Assembly (NCBI RefSeq): GCF_050947875.1
Contig: NC_134571.1
Coordinates: 228,604,024-228,668,023, forward strand
Length of the DNA stretch: 64,000 bases
Reading direction: 5' to 3'
Source of the DNA: Dermacentor variabilis
Taxonomy: Eukaryota; Arthropoda; Arachnida; Ixodida; Ixodidae
A program made the translations under genes and the position numbers. Below, one piece after another: positions 44,834-55,450 of the stretch; positions within the stretch are counted from its first letter, which is position 1; the number at the start of each line of letters is the position of its first letter. Under the pieces are notes generated by a model. The model saw only the letters and a list, made by a program, of their open reading frames with translations. It did not search any database and was not told the origin of the DNA.

Positions 44834-46973
44834 ATGAATGTGTGCTTTTTATTGGCGCAAGGGCCAGGTATGGCCAAGGAGCGCCATGCAAGTGTTAGTG
44901 ATTTCGCAATGGAGTGATGGGCTCTATGAAGTTGATGTGACGTGGCTGCACAGGGGCCTAAAATATAGTCACTGTAAAGTGCGTAAAATGTACGTGTAAT
45001 AAAATTATGGTGATGACAAATGACGTGCACTATGAGCATTAAGGTGCATTGCAAAATAATGATACGGCATAAAAAAATTCATAAATTTCTAAAATTCACT
45101 AGAGCACCATGGCCTCGTTAGAGCCCTTGCGACACAAGGGCCTGGAGGCATGTGCTATATAAAACAACCATCACAGCGGCATCCTCTAGAAAGAGGATGC
45201 GCTACGAATTTATTGGCCTGTGAGCATGTAGGACAACTTCATTTAAAAAATGGAGGACTACTTTTGTGTTGAGAAATGGTTCCTTACCAAGAAACGTAGC
45301 TGGGTGAAGAGGTATGCAATAACAATATGCAAGAGGAAAATGTTTCTTTCAGATTCGGCTTTGCGACACTCCAGGAGGACGTGGAGGACGGTCAGCCACT
45401 CACCACATCGACCACAGGCAGGCGGTTCATTTCCAGTAAGCAGAAAATTGTGTGCACCATATGTGTGCCCTATTCTGAGGCGGCAGAATAGGACATCTGT
45501 TCGCAGTGATTTTGTTGGGGAGGGCCAAAAACCTAACTGTGGCTTTATACCGTGCAGTTTATTGTTTATTTCTGCGTTCCACATGCGTTGCCGGTGTCGT
45601 CGTAGTTTCTTACGCAAGAAATGCTTCAGATCTGTGACAGGGACAGCAGCTGTAGGAAAAGTGTTTAGTGATGCCAGTGATGTGGCCATTTTATCAGCCA
45701 GTACATTACCCTCGATACCTCTATGGCCAGGCACCCAGCATATTACTACGTGTATATGTGACATGTAAATACTGCATAAGAGGGAGTAAAGTACAATAAA
45801 AACAGGATTTTTAAGCTTTTGTAATGAAATTAACGCTTTTACGAGACTTAGCGAGTCTGTGTATAAAATTGCTCTGTCGAGTTTTAATTTCTGTATATGT
45901 CTTACTGCAGACAGTACTGCATAGGCTTCCGCAGTGAAGATACTTGTTTGCGGGTTCAATAAGTCAGATTTAGAAAGCGAGGGACCAACAGCAGCATAAG
46001 ATACACCAGCATGCGATTTTGACGCGTCTGTGTAGAATTCGGAGCAGCTGTACTTCGATTAAACTTCACGGAAATGCATAGCGATTTCGATGTCAGGTGC
46101 GTGTTTTGTGACCTCTACAAAGGATAAGTCACAGCCTATCACCTGCCACTCCCAGGGCGGTAATAGTTTAGTTGGAGGAATTAGTCGATGTTCGAGAACA
46201 GCGACATCCATTTCCGTGCTAAGTTCTCTTGCACGCAGTGAGAAAGGAAGTCTCATAGAGGGTTTATTATGAAAAAGTGTTTGACACGTCAAGTCGTTAA
46301 TAGTTTTGAAACACGGATGTACTTTATTGGCGCGCACACTGAGAAAATAGGTAAAGATGATATACGTTCTCTGAAAATGTAGTGACCACTCGTCTGACTC
46401 TACATATAGACTTTCCACCGGGCTTGTTCTAAATGCGCCAGTGGCCAGGCGGATACCCAGATGATGAACGGGGTCTAACGTTTTTAGCGCACTCGGTGCA
46501 GCAGAGTGATATACTACGGCACCATAATCTAACCGTGATCTAACTAGGCTCCTGTAAAGATTCAACAGGCACCTCCTGTCGCTACCCCATGCAGTGTAGG
46601 ATAGAACTTTAAGTAAGTTCATGGTTTTTAGACATTTTGCTTTAAGACATTTTATGCGTGAAACGAATGTAAGCCTGGAGTCAAGGATAACACCTAGAAA
46701 TTTGTGCTTTTTGTTAACAGGAATTTGTTGTCCACCCAGTTCTACACAGGGATCAGGTACCAGGCCTCTCTTTCTTGTGAAGAGAACACAAGAACTTTTG
46801 TGCGGGTTGATTTTAAATCCATTTTGGTCGGCCCACTTGGACACCTTGTTTAAGCCCTGCTGTACCTGTCTTTCACACGCTGTAAGGTTGCAGGATTTGA
46901 AACCTATCTGTATATCGTCTACGTAGACGGAATAAAAAATGGCTGGGGGCAGTGAAGAACGAAGTGTATTCAT
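44834..46973 (-). mobile_element. I-like LINE 2, 3' portion (RT end, RNase H)
   Basis: Minus strand, 3' end at ~44834 with a short (ATTC)n tail inside the second gypsy. 46973-46059 encodes the RT from FYSVYVDDIQIGF (YVDD) through the thumb. After ~46059 come EFYTDASKSHAGVSYAAVG, FTAEAYAVLSAVRHIQ, LYTDSLSLVKAL and WVPGHRGIEGNVLADKMA, a complete RNase H with its D-E-D-D acids. The C-terminal Cys/His segment is CGRCGEWLTVLHVLLEC. A frame break lies at ~45960-46060. The upstream half is at 51308-54650. Confidence 0.85.
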
Positions 46974-47095
46974 CTTATTTTATTTTTTTTTATTTTATTG
47001 TACCCTCAGGACCGAAGTATTACAGAGGGGAGTGGGTAAAAAAAAACATACACAAGTAAATAAACAAAGCAGCAATAAACAACAAATGTGATTAG

Positions 47096-49882
47096 TTAAT
47101 TGCATCCGGGAGTGATGATGTCTGATAAGGCCGAACGAAACTTTGAGTTGTCCTTGATTGCGACAACTGCGCCGGGAAGGTGGTTCCATTCCTGAGAGGT
47201 CCTAGGAATGAATGATTCGTTACAGGTTCTGGTGCGGCACTGAATGATTCCAACCTTATGGCTATGGTCGATGCGAGAGGAAATGTAGGTAGGAGGTGAT
47301 ATTAGATTATCGCGAAGGTACGAATTGTGAAAATATAGTTTATGAAATAAAGCAAGGCGAAAGCACGTACGCCGGGCTGAGAGAGGAGCAAGCAGCAAAG
47401 AGTTTTTCATGGCAGTTACGCTTGATGTACGGCTGTAGTTGCTATGAATGAAACGTACGGCATTGTTTTGGATTAGTTCGAGTGATTGAGTAAGGGTTTC
47501 GAGGTGCGGGTCCCAGATGGATGAAGCGTACTCCATTTTACTCCTAATAAGCGTTTTGTATAGAATTAATTTTAATGATGTAGGAGCAGAAGAAAAGTTT
47601 CGGCGAAGATAACCTAGCATGCGATTAGTATTGTTAATTACGTTGTCGATGTGCAACGACCAGGAAAGTGATGAGGTTATGTGGACGCCTAGGTATTTAT
47701 ACGATGTTACGACCTCCAGGGGAGTATCATTAAGGTAATAGTTCGGTGGAGGAATATGGCTGCGAGTTACACGCATACATTTACATTTACTTACGTTAAG
47801 TTGCATTAACCATACGTCACACCAGTTAGAGATAGCGTTTATATCGTCTTGTAAGAATTTGTTATCAGATTTGTCCGAGATTTCACGGAGGATAACACAG
47901 TCATCTGCGAAAAGGTAAATGTTAGAACAAACGTCATTGGGTAAGTCGTTAATGTAAATTAGAAAAAGAAGAGGGCCTATAACAGATCCTTGGGGCACAC
48001 CAGAGTCTACAGGATTAGATGAGGACATATGATTTTCAACCACAACATACTGTGACCGATTAAATAGAAAATGTTCAAGCCATGCTAACAGGTGAGGATC
48101 AAGATTAAGTTTACTAAGTTTAAATAGAAGTAATTTATGGCACACTTTGTCGAAGGCCTTGGCGAAATCAAAGAAAACACAGTCTGCGAAAGAACCTTTG
48201 TCGAGAATAAGATGAAGGCTGTGAGTAAAAGAAAGAAGTTGGGTTTCACATGACAAGTTTTTTCGGAAACCATGTTGTGCTTTTGTAAAAAATGAATTAT
48301 TGTGTAAGTGCTTAGCTAAATGTGAGTACAGAATATGTTCAAGAACCTTGCAAGGAATGCTTGTGAGGGAAATGGGGCGGTAGTTGAGTGGCGAGTGTTT
48401 GCTACCGGACTTATGAAGTGGGACCACCTTCCCGACCTTCCAATCTGTAGGTAGCCGATGGGTATCTAAGGATTGCTGAAAAATTTTCGAAAGCAGAACA
48501 GATGAATAAACAACAGTATTTTTCAGGAATTTCGCGTTAACCAAATCACCACCAGGACTTGATGACAACTTAAGACCTTTAATTACATTTTCGACCCCAA
48601 GAGGTTCAATGATAATAAAGTCCATAGTTGGGTAATTGCAAGACTCGAGGGTTGGAAGCACAGGGTTACTACATACGATAAAGTTGTTACAGAACACAGA
48701 GTTAAGGATATGGGGACATACATCTTCGGGTACCGGTGAACCGTTGGAATCAATCAACGTGATTGAATTATCTTTGGAAGGGTTAATAACACGCCAAAAC
48801 CTTTTAGGGTCATTCGCAAGCATTTTGGGCAAAGTGTGTACTTGGAAAGTCTTTTTGGCAAGTTTAATAGCTTCTGTGTAAGTACTGTTTGCCTCCTTAT
48901 AAGCGTCCCATTTCGATGCCAGAGAACTTTTATTGGCTATTCGATACAGTCGTTTTTTTCGGTTTGAAAGCCTTTTTAACTTGGAATTGAACCAGGGTTT
49001 CTTAACATTGCAGGATATTACGCTTGATGGAATAAACTTGTCGGTGAGCTCATGTATCTTATTTTTGAAAACGGTCCAGTTCTCATCAACCGTACGATCA
49101 TCAAATTGGCTTAGGAAAGGATCAAGAAAATTAGCTAGATGAAAATTAATATCGTCAAAGTTTGCCCTATCGTAGTGGTAAATTATTTTTTTTTCAACAA
49201 TTGGTTTTATCACAGGAGATAATATGTTGAAAGAAAGACCCAGGTGATCGCTTAAGCCCGGTAAGCATGAAGCATTGGTAACTATGTCAGGATGAGAGCA
49301 TAATATTAAGTCAAGGAGGTTAGCGGCGCTTTCCGAGATCCTCGTTGGTTCTAATACTAATTGTGTTAGGGAAAACAAAGAGCAGAGATCAAGAAAGTCG
49401 TTACTTTGCGAAGAAAATGGATAACAGTGCGGAGGTTCAGTAGTCCAGCATATGTTGGGGAAATTGAAATCCCCCAATAATATGATGGGGTTCGAAGGAT
49501 GCCGCAAAGTAAGGGTGTTAAGCACATCGTGAAGCTCAGTGGTGAAAGTGGATGGGTAGGATGGAGCGCGGTAGCAGACAACAATCGCAATTTTACGGTA
49601 ACCGATATCGACGCACGCGCACACAACTTCCAGGTTACAGTATAAGTGGACTTGATGACCTTGCAGGGATTTTGAAATAGCGAGTAGTACGCCTCCGCCT
49701 TTGCGATTAGTGCGATCGCAACGGAAGGTATGAAATCGAGACAAGTCAAAGATTTCACAATCTTGCACATGGGGTTGTAGCCACGTTTCTGTTAATGCAA
49801 TGATACCAGCATTACAGCTATCGATGAGCGATTCTAGTTCCACGCGTTTGCGAAACACACTTCGAGCGTTTGCAACAAGCAC
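47096..49882 (-). CDS. LINE B ORF2 endonuclease-reverse transcriptase, intact
   Basis: 928 codons without a break. It makes the element's enzyme for target-primed reverse transcription. AP-type endonuclease ~1-230: LTETW (~30), GGGVLLAIS (~62), LLGDFNFPN (~135) and SDH (211-213). RT ~440-720: YRPISLTSIPCKVLEHIL (~501), FDFAKAFDKV (~571), DSGVPQGSVIGPLLF (~626) and catalytic FADD (658-661). The C-terminal tail ends SDIITPGCN. The reported start is a GTG. No in-frame ATG occurs before about residue 354, well past the endonuclease, and the frame is continuous upstream only to a UAG at 49928-49930. It may therefore be made by readthrough from ORF1 or by non-AUG initiation. No RNase H domain. CR1/L2 group by motif; the exact clade is not determined. 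Confidence 0.92.
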   Translation of the reverse strand: MLVANARSVFRKRVELESLIDSCNAGIIALTETWLQPHVQDCEIFDLSRFHTFRCDRTNRKGGGVLLAISKSLQGHQVHLYCNLEVVCACVDIGYRKIAIVVCYRAPSYPSTFTTELHDVLNTLTLRHPSNPIILLGDFNFPNICWTTEPPHCYPFSSQSNDFLDLCSLFSLTQLVLEPTRISESAANLLDLILCSHPDIVTNASCLPGLSDHLGLSFNILSPVIKPIVEKKIIYHYDRANFDDINFHLANFLDPFLSQFDDRTVDENWTVFKNKIHELTDKFIPSSVISCNVKKPWFNSKLKRLSNRKKRLYRIANKSSLASKWDAYKEANSTYTEAIKLAKKTFQVHTLPKMLANDPKRFWRVINPSKDNSITLIDSNGSPVPEDVCPHILNSVFCNNFIVCSNPVLPTLESCNYPTMDFIIIEPLGVENVIKGLKLSSSPGGDLVNAKFLKNTVVYSSVLLSKIFQQSLDTHRLPTDWKVGKVVPLHKSGSKHSPLNYRPISLTSIPCKVLEHILYSHLAKHLHNNSFFTKAQHGFRKNLSCETQLLSFTHSLHLILDKGSFADCVFFDFAKAFDKVCHKLLLFKLSKLNLDPHLLAWLEHFLFNRSQYVVVENHMSSSNPVDSGVPQGSVIGPLLFLIYINDLPNDVCSNIYLFADDCVILREISDKSDNKFLQDDINAISNWCDVWLMQLNVSKCKCMRVTRSHIPPPNYYLNDTPLEVVTSYKYLGVHITSSLSWSLHIDNVINNTNRMLGYLRRNFSSAPTSLKLILYKTLIRSKMEYASSIWDPHLETLTQSLELIQNNAVRFIHSNYSRTSSVTAMKNSLLLAPLSARRTCFRLALFHKLYFHNSYLRDNLISPPTYISSRIDHSHKVGIIQCRTRTCNESFIPRTSQEWNHLPGAVVAIKDNSKFRSALSDIITPGCN

Positions 49883-49927
49883 GGAGACTTGTGGTGTTAA
49901 AGATACGCCACTGCCCTTTGCGCATTG

Positions 49928-49930
49928 CTA
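49928..49930 (-). other. In-frame UAG between ORF1 and ORF2 (LINE B)
   Basis: The minus-strand frame reads ..RHHPAT-UAG-CAA-UGC-GCA.. and continues into ORF2. The distance to the ORF2 GTG at 49882 is 48 nt, so both are in one frame. Confidence 0.8.
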
Positions 49931-50759
49931 TGTAGCAGGATGATGACGCAGATTGTCAGGTGCGCTTGCGTGATCTGGAACACTACTTTTAAGTTGCTTA
50001 ATGCTGTCAGTTGTTGAATCATACATAAAAATTGATTACCAATGAAAAGCTTGTTCAAACGTAGTTTAAATGAGGGGGAATTAGGTTGGTTTTTACCAAA
50101 TTCAAGAAGCTTTTTTCGAGCGAGCCTTGTCGCAGGCGAAAAGTCCTCAGTGACTGAAATGTTACTATTTTTAAGCTGGCTGCGCGACGAAAGTATGCTC
50201 TCCTTAATTTTGAAGTTTGTTAGTTTCATTATAACCGGACGACATTTTGTGTTTGAAAAAGTCCCGATTCGATGCGCCCGTTCAAGTGAGTTTGGTGGCA
50301 AGGCATTTCCCATAGCTGACGACAGGGCATCCACTGTTTTTTGTTCAGTTTGCAGCCATGACTCATGGGAATCGGGTATGCCGTGAAAAACCAAGTTATT
50401 CCGCCTTGACCTGTCTTCCAAGTCATCTAAGCGCGAGACTATGGTGTCCTGCCGCTTTTTTGACCGTTCAGCGCTCTCTTGAAGTATGGCGATATCTTTG
50501 CAAAATGTGTCTAGGGCTTCAGATTTTTCTCAAGTGATTCAAGACGGCGGAAAATATCAGTTAGCTTGCCTTCGATTGCGTTTTGGCTGGTTTTCACATC
50601 CTTCATATCTGATTTCAACTCGGACTGACCTTTGGCAAGCTCGACTGTCGACTTCTTTATGTCTTTTAGCATTAATAGCACTGTACCCATTTGATCCGAC
50701 TGGGACTCGGGAAGACTACTCGACGCAGAGTCATCTTCAGCCGACCTCTGCACCCTTGG

Positions 50760-50786
50760 AGGCCCCGGGTTTTCCTCGACATCACC
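50760..50786 (-). other. 2A-type skipping motif GDVEENPGP (LINE B)
   Basis: Exact canonical 2A core D-V-E-E-N-P-G-P with an upstream Leu run (ALLLLQC). Confidence 0.92.
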
Positions 50787-50915
50787 GCATTGCAACAACA
50801 ACAGCGCCACGTCGCAGCAATCACACATAGTAGCATATAAGACAAGTGGGCATGGGAGCAGCAAAAGTGAGCGATTATCACTCCGTTTAGCATACAGGGT
50901 CAAATTGTTACGCAC

Positions 50916-51287
50916 CTGTGGAGCGAAGAAAAGTTGCGCATGAGGCATAGTGCAACTAGTGCTGCTCGCATGCCCACTGAAGGAGTAGTTCACCAGCAAG
51001 CTGCTTTTGAAGGGGCTGGGAAAGGGCGGTGAAACAGCCAGTGACGTCGTCCCAGAAACGATGCGGTGTCCATCTAGCGGTACATCCAGGAAGCATGGAA
51101 GATTACGGAGGCCACACGTGCCGGTGACGGCCTCTTGATCTTGGACAGCATCGACGCGTTCACCCATGGTAGGGCACGTTTGGATGGGCGCAGAAGGTGA
51201 AACAAGAGCCAGCATCAGGAAAATCTGTGGAGCGAAGAAAAGTTGCGCATGAGGCATAGTGCAACTAGTGCTGCTCGCATGCCCACT
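50916..51287 (-). repeat. Duplicated 5' monomer of LINE B
   Basis: A 63-bp sequence at 51225-51287 (outermost) is repeated without a visible mismatch at 50916-50978, 309 bp away. It includes GAGCGAAGAAAAGTTGCGCA on the plus strand. On the element's strand the copies end CTTCGCTCCACAG, resembling a 3' splice site, and the inner one is followed by GTGCGT. Confidence 0.9.
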
Positions 51288-51307
51288 CGTTAAGACTATT
51301 GCTAGGT

Positions 51308-53220
51308 CTTAACGATAAAGAGAGTGCAGCTGAGCACGCCTCCCTGGGGTACACCAGTTTCCTGTGTAAAAGGACGTGACAGTGCATTACCGACTTTTAC
51401 TCGGAAGGTACGATTTGACAAATAGCTTTCAATTGTGTTCAGCATATTTCCACGGATGCCAATTTCCGACAGGTCTCGCAAGATCCCGTAACGCCATGCC
51501 GTGTCATACGCTTTCTCCATGTCGAGGAATGTTGATAGGAAAAACTGTTTATGTATAAATGCATCGCGGATATTTCCTTCAATGCGCACAAGATGATCGG
51601 TTGTCGACCGCCCTTCTCAGAAGCCACACTGATAAGGATCGAGCATATTGTTCAGCTCAAGGAAATGTATAAGTTTGCGATTTCTCATTTTTTCAAAAAC
51701 CTTACATAGACAATTTGTTAGAACTATCAGACTGTAACTTGCCGCCAAGGAAGGGTCTTTTCCAGCTTCAGAACGGGAACTACGATCGCTTCCTTCGATG
51801 TGGATGGGAGGTATCCCGCAGCCCAAATTGTGTTAAAAAGTACGAGTAGTGTGATTTGTATGTCAGTGTGTGAGTTTCTGATCATGTCATATATGACCCT
51901 ATCAGGTCCCGGCGCAGAGCTTTTGCATGTGTTCAAGGCAGCTCTAAACTCGGCAATACTAGAAGGTCGGTTATATGGTTCATTCTGTCTGCATTTTCCT
52001 ATGATTGGCTTACGTTCCTGTATTTCTCTATGTTTAAGGAAGGTTTGGGAATAAGGGATTGAGCTCGACACACGCTCAAAGTGCTCGCCTATGGTGTCTG
52101 CCTGCTCTTCTAAGATATTTACTTGATCGTTCACCAAAGGCAACGGATTTATTTGCTGCCCTTTTAGCTTCCTTACACCATTCCAAACTTTCGCCTCTTG
52201 TATGTAAGAACTGATACCTCAGAGGAACCTCACCCAGCTTTCTCTCTTCGCCTGACGCCGTATGTGCCTTCCCTGTGACTTTATTTGTTTAGATTCAATA
52301 AGATTTTCTGCCTTATTCTGCCTCTTTCGGGCACTTCTACATTCATCATTCCACCAGGGAACACGTCTTTTAGGTGAACCACCATTTGTTTGCGGAATAA
52401 ACTTTTCTGCAGCATCAATAATAAAAGCGGTAAAATATGCGACAGCTTCATCTATACTAAAATCGTTTATAAAACCGAGTGATAAATGAGTAGATTCTTT
52501 AAAATGCTCCCAGTCAGCCGATGCTGATTTCCAAATGGGAAACCGGGGAGTGTTGTCATGCTGCGTTAGTGATCTTAAAGTTATAGGGAAGTGGTCACTT
52601 CCAAAAGGATTCTTGATCCCATTCCATTCAAGATGAGGCAGAAGGGAAGCAGAGCCTATTGCTAGGTCTATGGATGAATATTAATTGTGTTGAAGGCTGT
52701 AATATGTTGGTTTCTTCTTATTAAATAGGCAGGCACTAGAGGTCAGAATAAAATTTTCAATAAGTCGACCTCTTGCGTCGCAACGCGCGTCTCCCCACAA
52801 CGTGTTGTGGGCGTTAAAATCACCCACAAGTACGTAGGGTTCCGGGAGCTGATTTATCAGGTTATATAGATCGGTTTTTCGGAGGCGATAGCTTGGAGGT
52901 ATATAAATGGAACAGACGGTTACCAACTTATTGAAAATAATCCCTCTAATTGACACTGCCTCGAGGGGCGTCTGTAAGGCTACCTGGCGACAAGCTACGG
53001 ACTTGCCTGCAAGGATTGCTACACCGCCGGACGAGGTGTTAGCCTCATCACGGTCCTTGCGGAAAATGGTGTACTGTCGGACGAAGTTTGTGTGTTTTGA
53101 TTTTAAGTGTGTTTCCTGTAAACACAGCACTTTTGGATTGTGTTTGTGGATGAGTTCTTGTACGTCAGCAAGGTTTTTAAGAAGACCTCTGACGTTCCAT
53201 TGAATAATTTGTGTGTCCAT
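51308..53220 (-). pseudogene. I-like LINE 2 ORF2, N-terminal two thirds
   Basis: MDTQIIQWNVRGLLKNLADV starts the endonuclease; CLQETHLKS, GGVAILAG, VLVGDFNAHNTLWGD follow. A TAA at 52681 interrupts before IDLAIGSASLLPHLEWNG and SDHFPITL. The linker (GGSPKRRVPWWNDECRSARK) leads to RT motifs CLCKVFEKMRNRKLIHFLEL, DPYQCGF, LDMEKAYDTAWR and GVPQGGVLSC. Frameshifts lie near 51600, 51740 and 52140. The YVDD and RNase H parts are at 44834-46973. Confidence 0.85.
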
Positions 53221-53266
53221 ATTTAGACTAAACTGGTGCTGTGTGTACGGAAACGGAAGTGATGCC

Positions 53267-54598
53267 TTAGTTTACAAAGCTCTTTCCAGGCCCTGTAACG
53301 GGGATGTGGCCCTTTTTGGGGCGTTCTAAAGAACCTCGCCGCCCCTTTGGCGCTTGGTGCGCCTTGAGGATAGGTGTAGTGTCCATTGCCTCTTGTGAGG
53401 CGCCGGCCACGTACTCTTGCGAGCGAGAAGTTACCAGGGAAGATCCCGCCTCGGAGGGCAAGACCCCTGCGCCCACCAGCCCGGAGGTCGATGGGGCTCC
53501 CTGAGGGATTTGGCTGCGCCGGCCGTTGCCAGCGCTGGAAGGGGCCAGGGAGGTTGGGGCAACCTCGGCTGCGCCCACCTTCGGGGTCGAAGGTCCGTTC
53601 TGCTCGGTTGGCGGAGCAACGCTAGCTGCAACCACCTTGGCGGCACACGGCGTAACTGCCGACTCACTGCTTGTGGGTCGGACAGCCGCCGGAGGCTGTT
53701 GTGACGCTGCACCCTGACGCGACACATCGGCAAAGGTGTTCTTGGGCAGGTATGAAACCGGCCTGCGTGCCTCCTTGAAATTTATGTTTTCCTTAACTTT
53801 GTAACAATTTCCTTTTCTTTTTTTCCAGGATGGGCACGACCGTGGGTACGCGGCGTGCTCCCCATCACAATTTACACAGTGGAGAGCGTTTCCACAAGCT
53901 TCAGTGGTGTGTTCGTGGGCACTGCATTACGCACATGTTTGGCGGGCCCGGCAGCTCTGCGAACTGTGACCGAAGCGCTGGAATTTGAAACATCGGTGTG
54001 GATAGGGCACGTAAGGCCTGACATGGAGCTTTATGTTCCCGGCCTCGATTGATTCAGGCAGGACGCTTTAATTGAAGGTGAGAATTAGGTGTTTGGTCGC
54101 AATTTCTTTACCATCGCGCCTCATCTTTATTCTTTTCACATTAACAACATTTTTCGCATTGAAGCCCTCTAGGAGCTCTGCCTCTGTCAGCTGAAGCAGG
54201 TCATCATCTGAGACAACGCCGCGTGTAGTGTTCATAGTGCGGTGCGGAGTCACTGTCACTTGAAAGTAGCCAAAAGACACTAGATTGGGTAACTTTTCGT
54301 ACTGATTCAGATCACGGAGCTCCAAAAGGAGATCTCCACTTGCCATCCTTGATGCCTTGTAACGTGGACCAAGTGACTCAGTTAAAGACTTCGAAACTAG
54401 AAATGGGGAGATTGTGCGTACATGTTTATCTGACTTTTCCGGATGAATGACGTGAAATCGTGGGAAGTTGGGTCTTTGTCGCCCAAAAAACTGAAATAAA
54501 TCTTCGGTGCGCCCTCTTTTCTGAGGGCGATCTGGGAGGGGAGGGAAGGAACTAGCCATAGAATAATGTAATTTTCGGCAATAACGCCAGCCACCCAC
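53267..54598 (-). pseudogene. I-like LINE 2 ORF1 (Gag-like)
   Basis: The minus strand from 54598 reads MGGWRYCRKLHYSM with a likely start at MASSFPPLPDRPQKRG. It has an RRM-like segment (FHVIHPEKSDKHVRTISPFL, GDLLLELRDLNQYEKLPNLV) to a stop at 54068. It then continues in a shifted frame: CFKFQRFGHSSQSCRARQ, HTTEACGNALHCVNCDGEHA and AYPRSCPSW, three CCHC-type knuckles with one damaged Cys. The Ala/Pro-rich end is at 53725-53267. RNA-binding Gag-like protein of Jockey/I elements. Confidence 0.8.
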
Positions 54599-54650
54599 CG
54601 TGGAGCCCTACAAGGGGACGTTACAGGGACTGTAAAAACAGGTCCTGCGA

Positions 54651-55184
54651 ACGCCAGCTGTACGTTATCACTATAACCAAATATGAGATAACCTAGGTTG
54701 GTTATTCACGCAAGGTTAACCCTTGCTGCCTGGAAAAATTGGAAGTAAAGGGAAGCTAGGACAAGACAGGAAAGGTGAAAAGTAAGAGAAAGACGAAGAT
54801 TGGAGGGCGAGAGAGAAGCAGGAAAAGGCAACTACCGATTTCCCCCGGGTGGGTCAGTCAGGGGGTGCCGTTTACGTGAAGCAGAGGCCAAAGATGTGTG
54901 TTGCCTCCGCCGAGGGGCCTTAAAGGTCCAAACACCCGGCATCGGCTCAACCCCCAGGATCCCCCTTTCCCTGGACACGGCTAAGCCGCGCCGGACGCGA
55001 ACAGATAATTTCAATCGGCCGCTTGAAGTCAGCTCATCGAGACTGGGAGTACCATCTCCACAAATTAAAGAGCTCAACAGGAGGGCCTTCATCGCTGCGG
55101 AGGAAGGGGGGGGGGGTGAGGTTGAGCCATGTTGTGGACTGTACTCATAGAGCTCCGCTGCGGAAGAACAAAAAAAGGAATGAG
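54651..55184. other. Probable LINE 5' UTR or flanking repeat
   Basis: Non-coding, includes GGTTATTCACGCAAGGTTAA and CCGGCATCGGCTCAACCCCC. It lies directly upstream of the I-like LINE 2 ORF1 and looks like a repetitive leader. No gene seen. Confidence 0.4.
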
Positions 55185-55330
55185 CGCTACAAAGACGTGG
55201 ACTAAAAGAAGAACTTGTACAGACGCACAGACGCCTGTCCGTCGTACATATTCTTCTTTTAGTTGGTGTCTTTGTAGCGCTCATTTCTTTTCTTCAAGTA
55301 TGTTAAACCAACTCGCCCACATGTGCTGCT
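55185..55330 (+). mobile_element. Foldback piece related to 12244-12380
   Basis: Inverted repeat: AATGAGCGCTACAAAGAC and CTAAAAGAAGAA on the left, TTCTTCTTTTAG and GTCTTTGTAGCGCTCATT on the right. It is followed by TGTTAAACCAACTCGCCCAC, close to CTCAACCAACTAGCC after the 12-kb hairpin. Probably a Penelope-like tail. Confidence 0.5.
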
Positions 55331-55450
55331 TCAGAAGAGCAAGAGACAGGACTAGCGCCATTAGGTGTATAGGCTTGAGGGCGGCAGCCTCGACATCGAC
55401 GAAGCCACCTGATAAATAAATGCCAATTATTTGTGGGCATTCTGTTCCTA

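Larger units (their letters stand above)
49897..51257 (-). pseudogene. LINE B ORF1 with 2A motif
   Basis: ATG at 51257 (or an inner one in the repeated monomer, MPHAQLFFAPQ) gives a leader ending DVALLLLQCGDVEENPGP. Then a polar linker and coiled coil (MLKDIKKSTVELAKGQSELK..), a frameshift at an A5 run (~50520), and EDRSRRNNLVFHGI, ERAHRIG, CRPVIMKLTNFKIKESIL, ISVTEDFSPATRLARKKLLE and LRLNKLF. A second frameshift at a T5 run (~50025) leads to MYDSTTDSIKQLKSS..RHHPAT and UAG. L1-type ORF1 (Transposase_22-like) domain by motif: an RNA-binding trimer-forming protein in relatives. The two frameshifts are single-base, homopolymer events. Confidence 0.8.
46974..51307 (-). mobile_element. LINE B (2A-type, CR1/L2-like)
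   Basis: Near full-length LINE inserted in the RT of I-like LINE 2 (..GGVLSCTLFIVK|MNTLRSS.. is rejoined when it is removed), with a possible 4-bp duplication (CTTA on plus). Order on the minus strand: 63-bp partial monomer, 309-bp monomer, ORF1 with 2A, in-frame UAG, intact ORF2, A-rich tail (AAAATAAAATAAG). ORF1 has only two homopolymer frameshifts, so this is the least decayed of the three 2A elements. Confidence 0.88.
51308..54650 (-). mobile_element. I-like LINE 2, 5' portion (ORF1, endonuclease, RT start)
   Basis: Continuation of the LINE at 44834-46973. From the 5' side: ORF1 (54598-53267), ORF2 start at 53220, linker, and the RT up to GVPQGGVLSCTLFIVK at 51308, where LINE B interrupts it. 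Confidence 0.85.
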
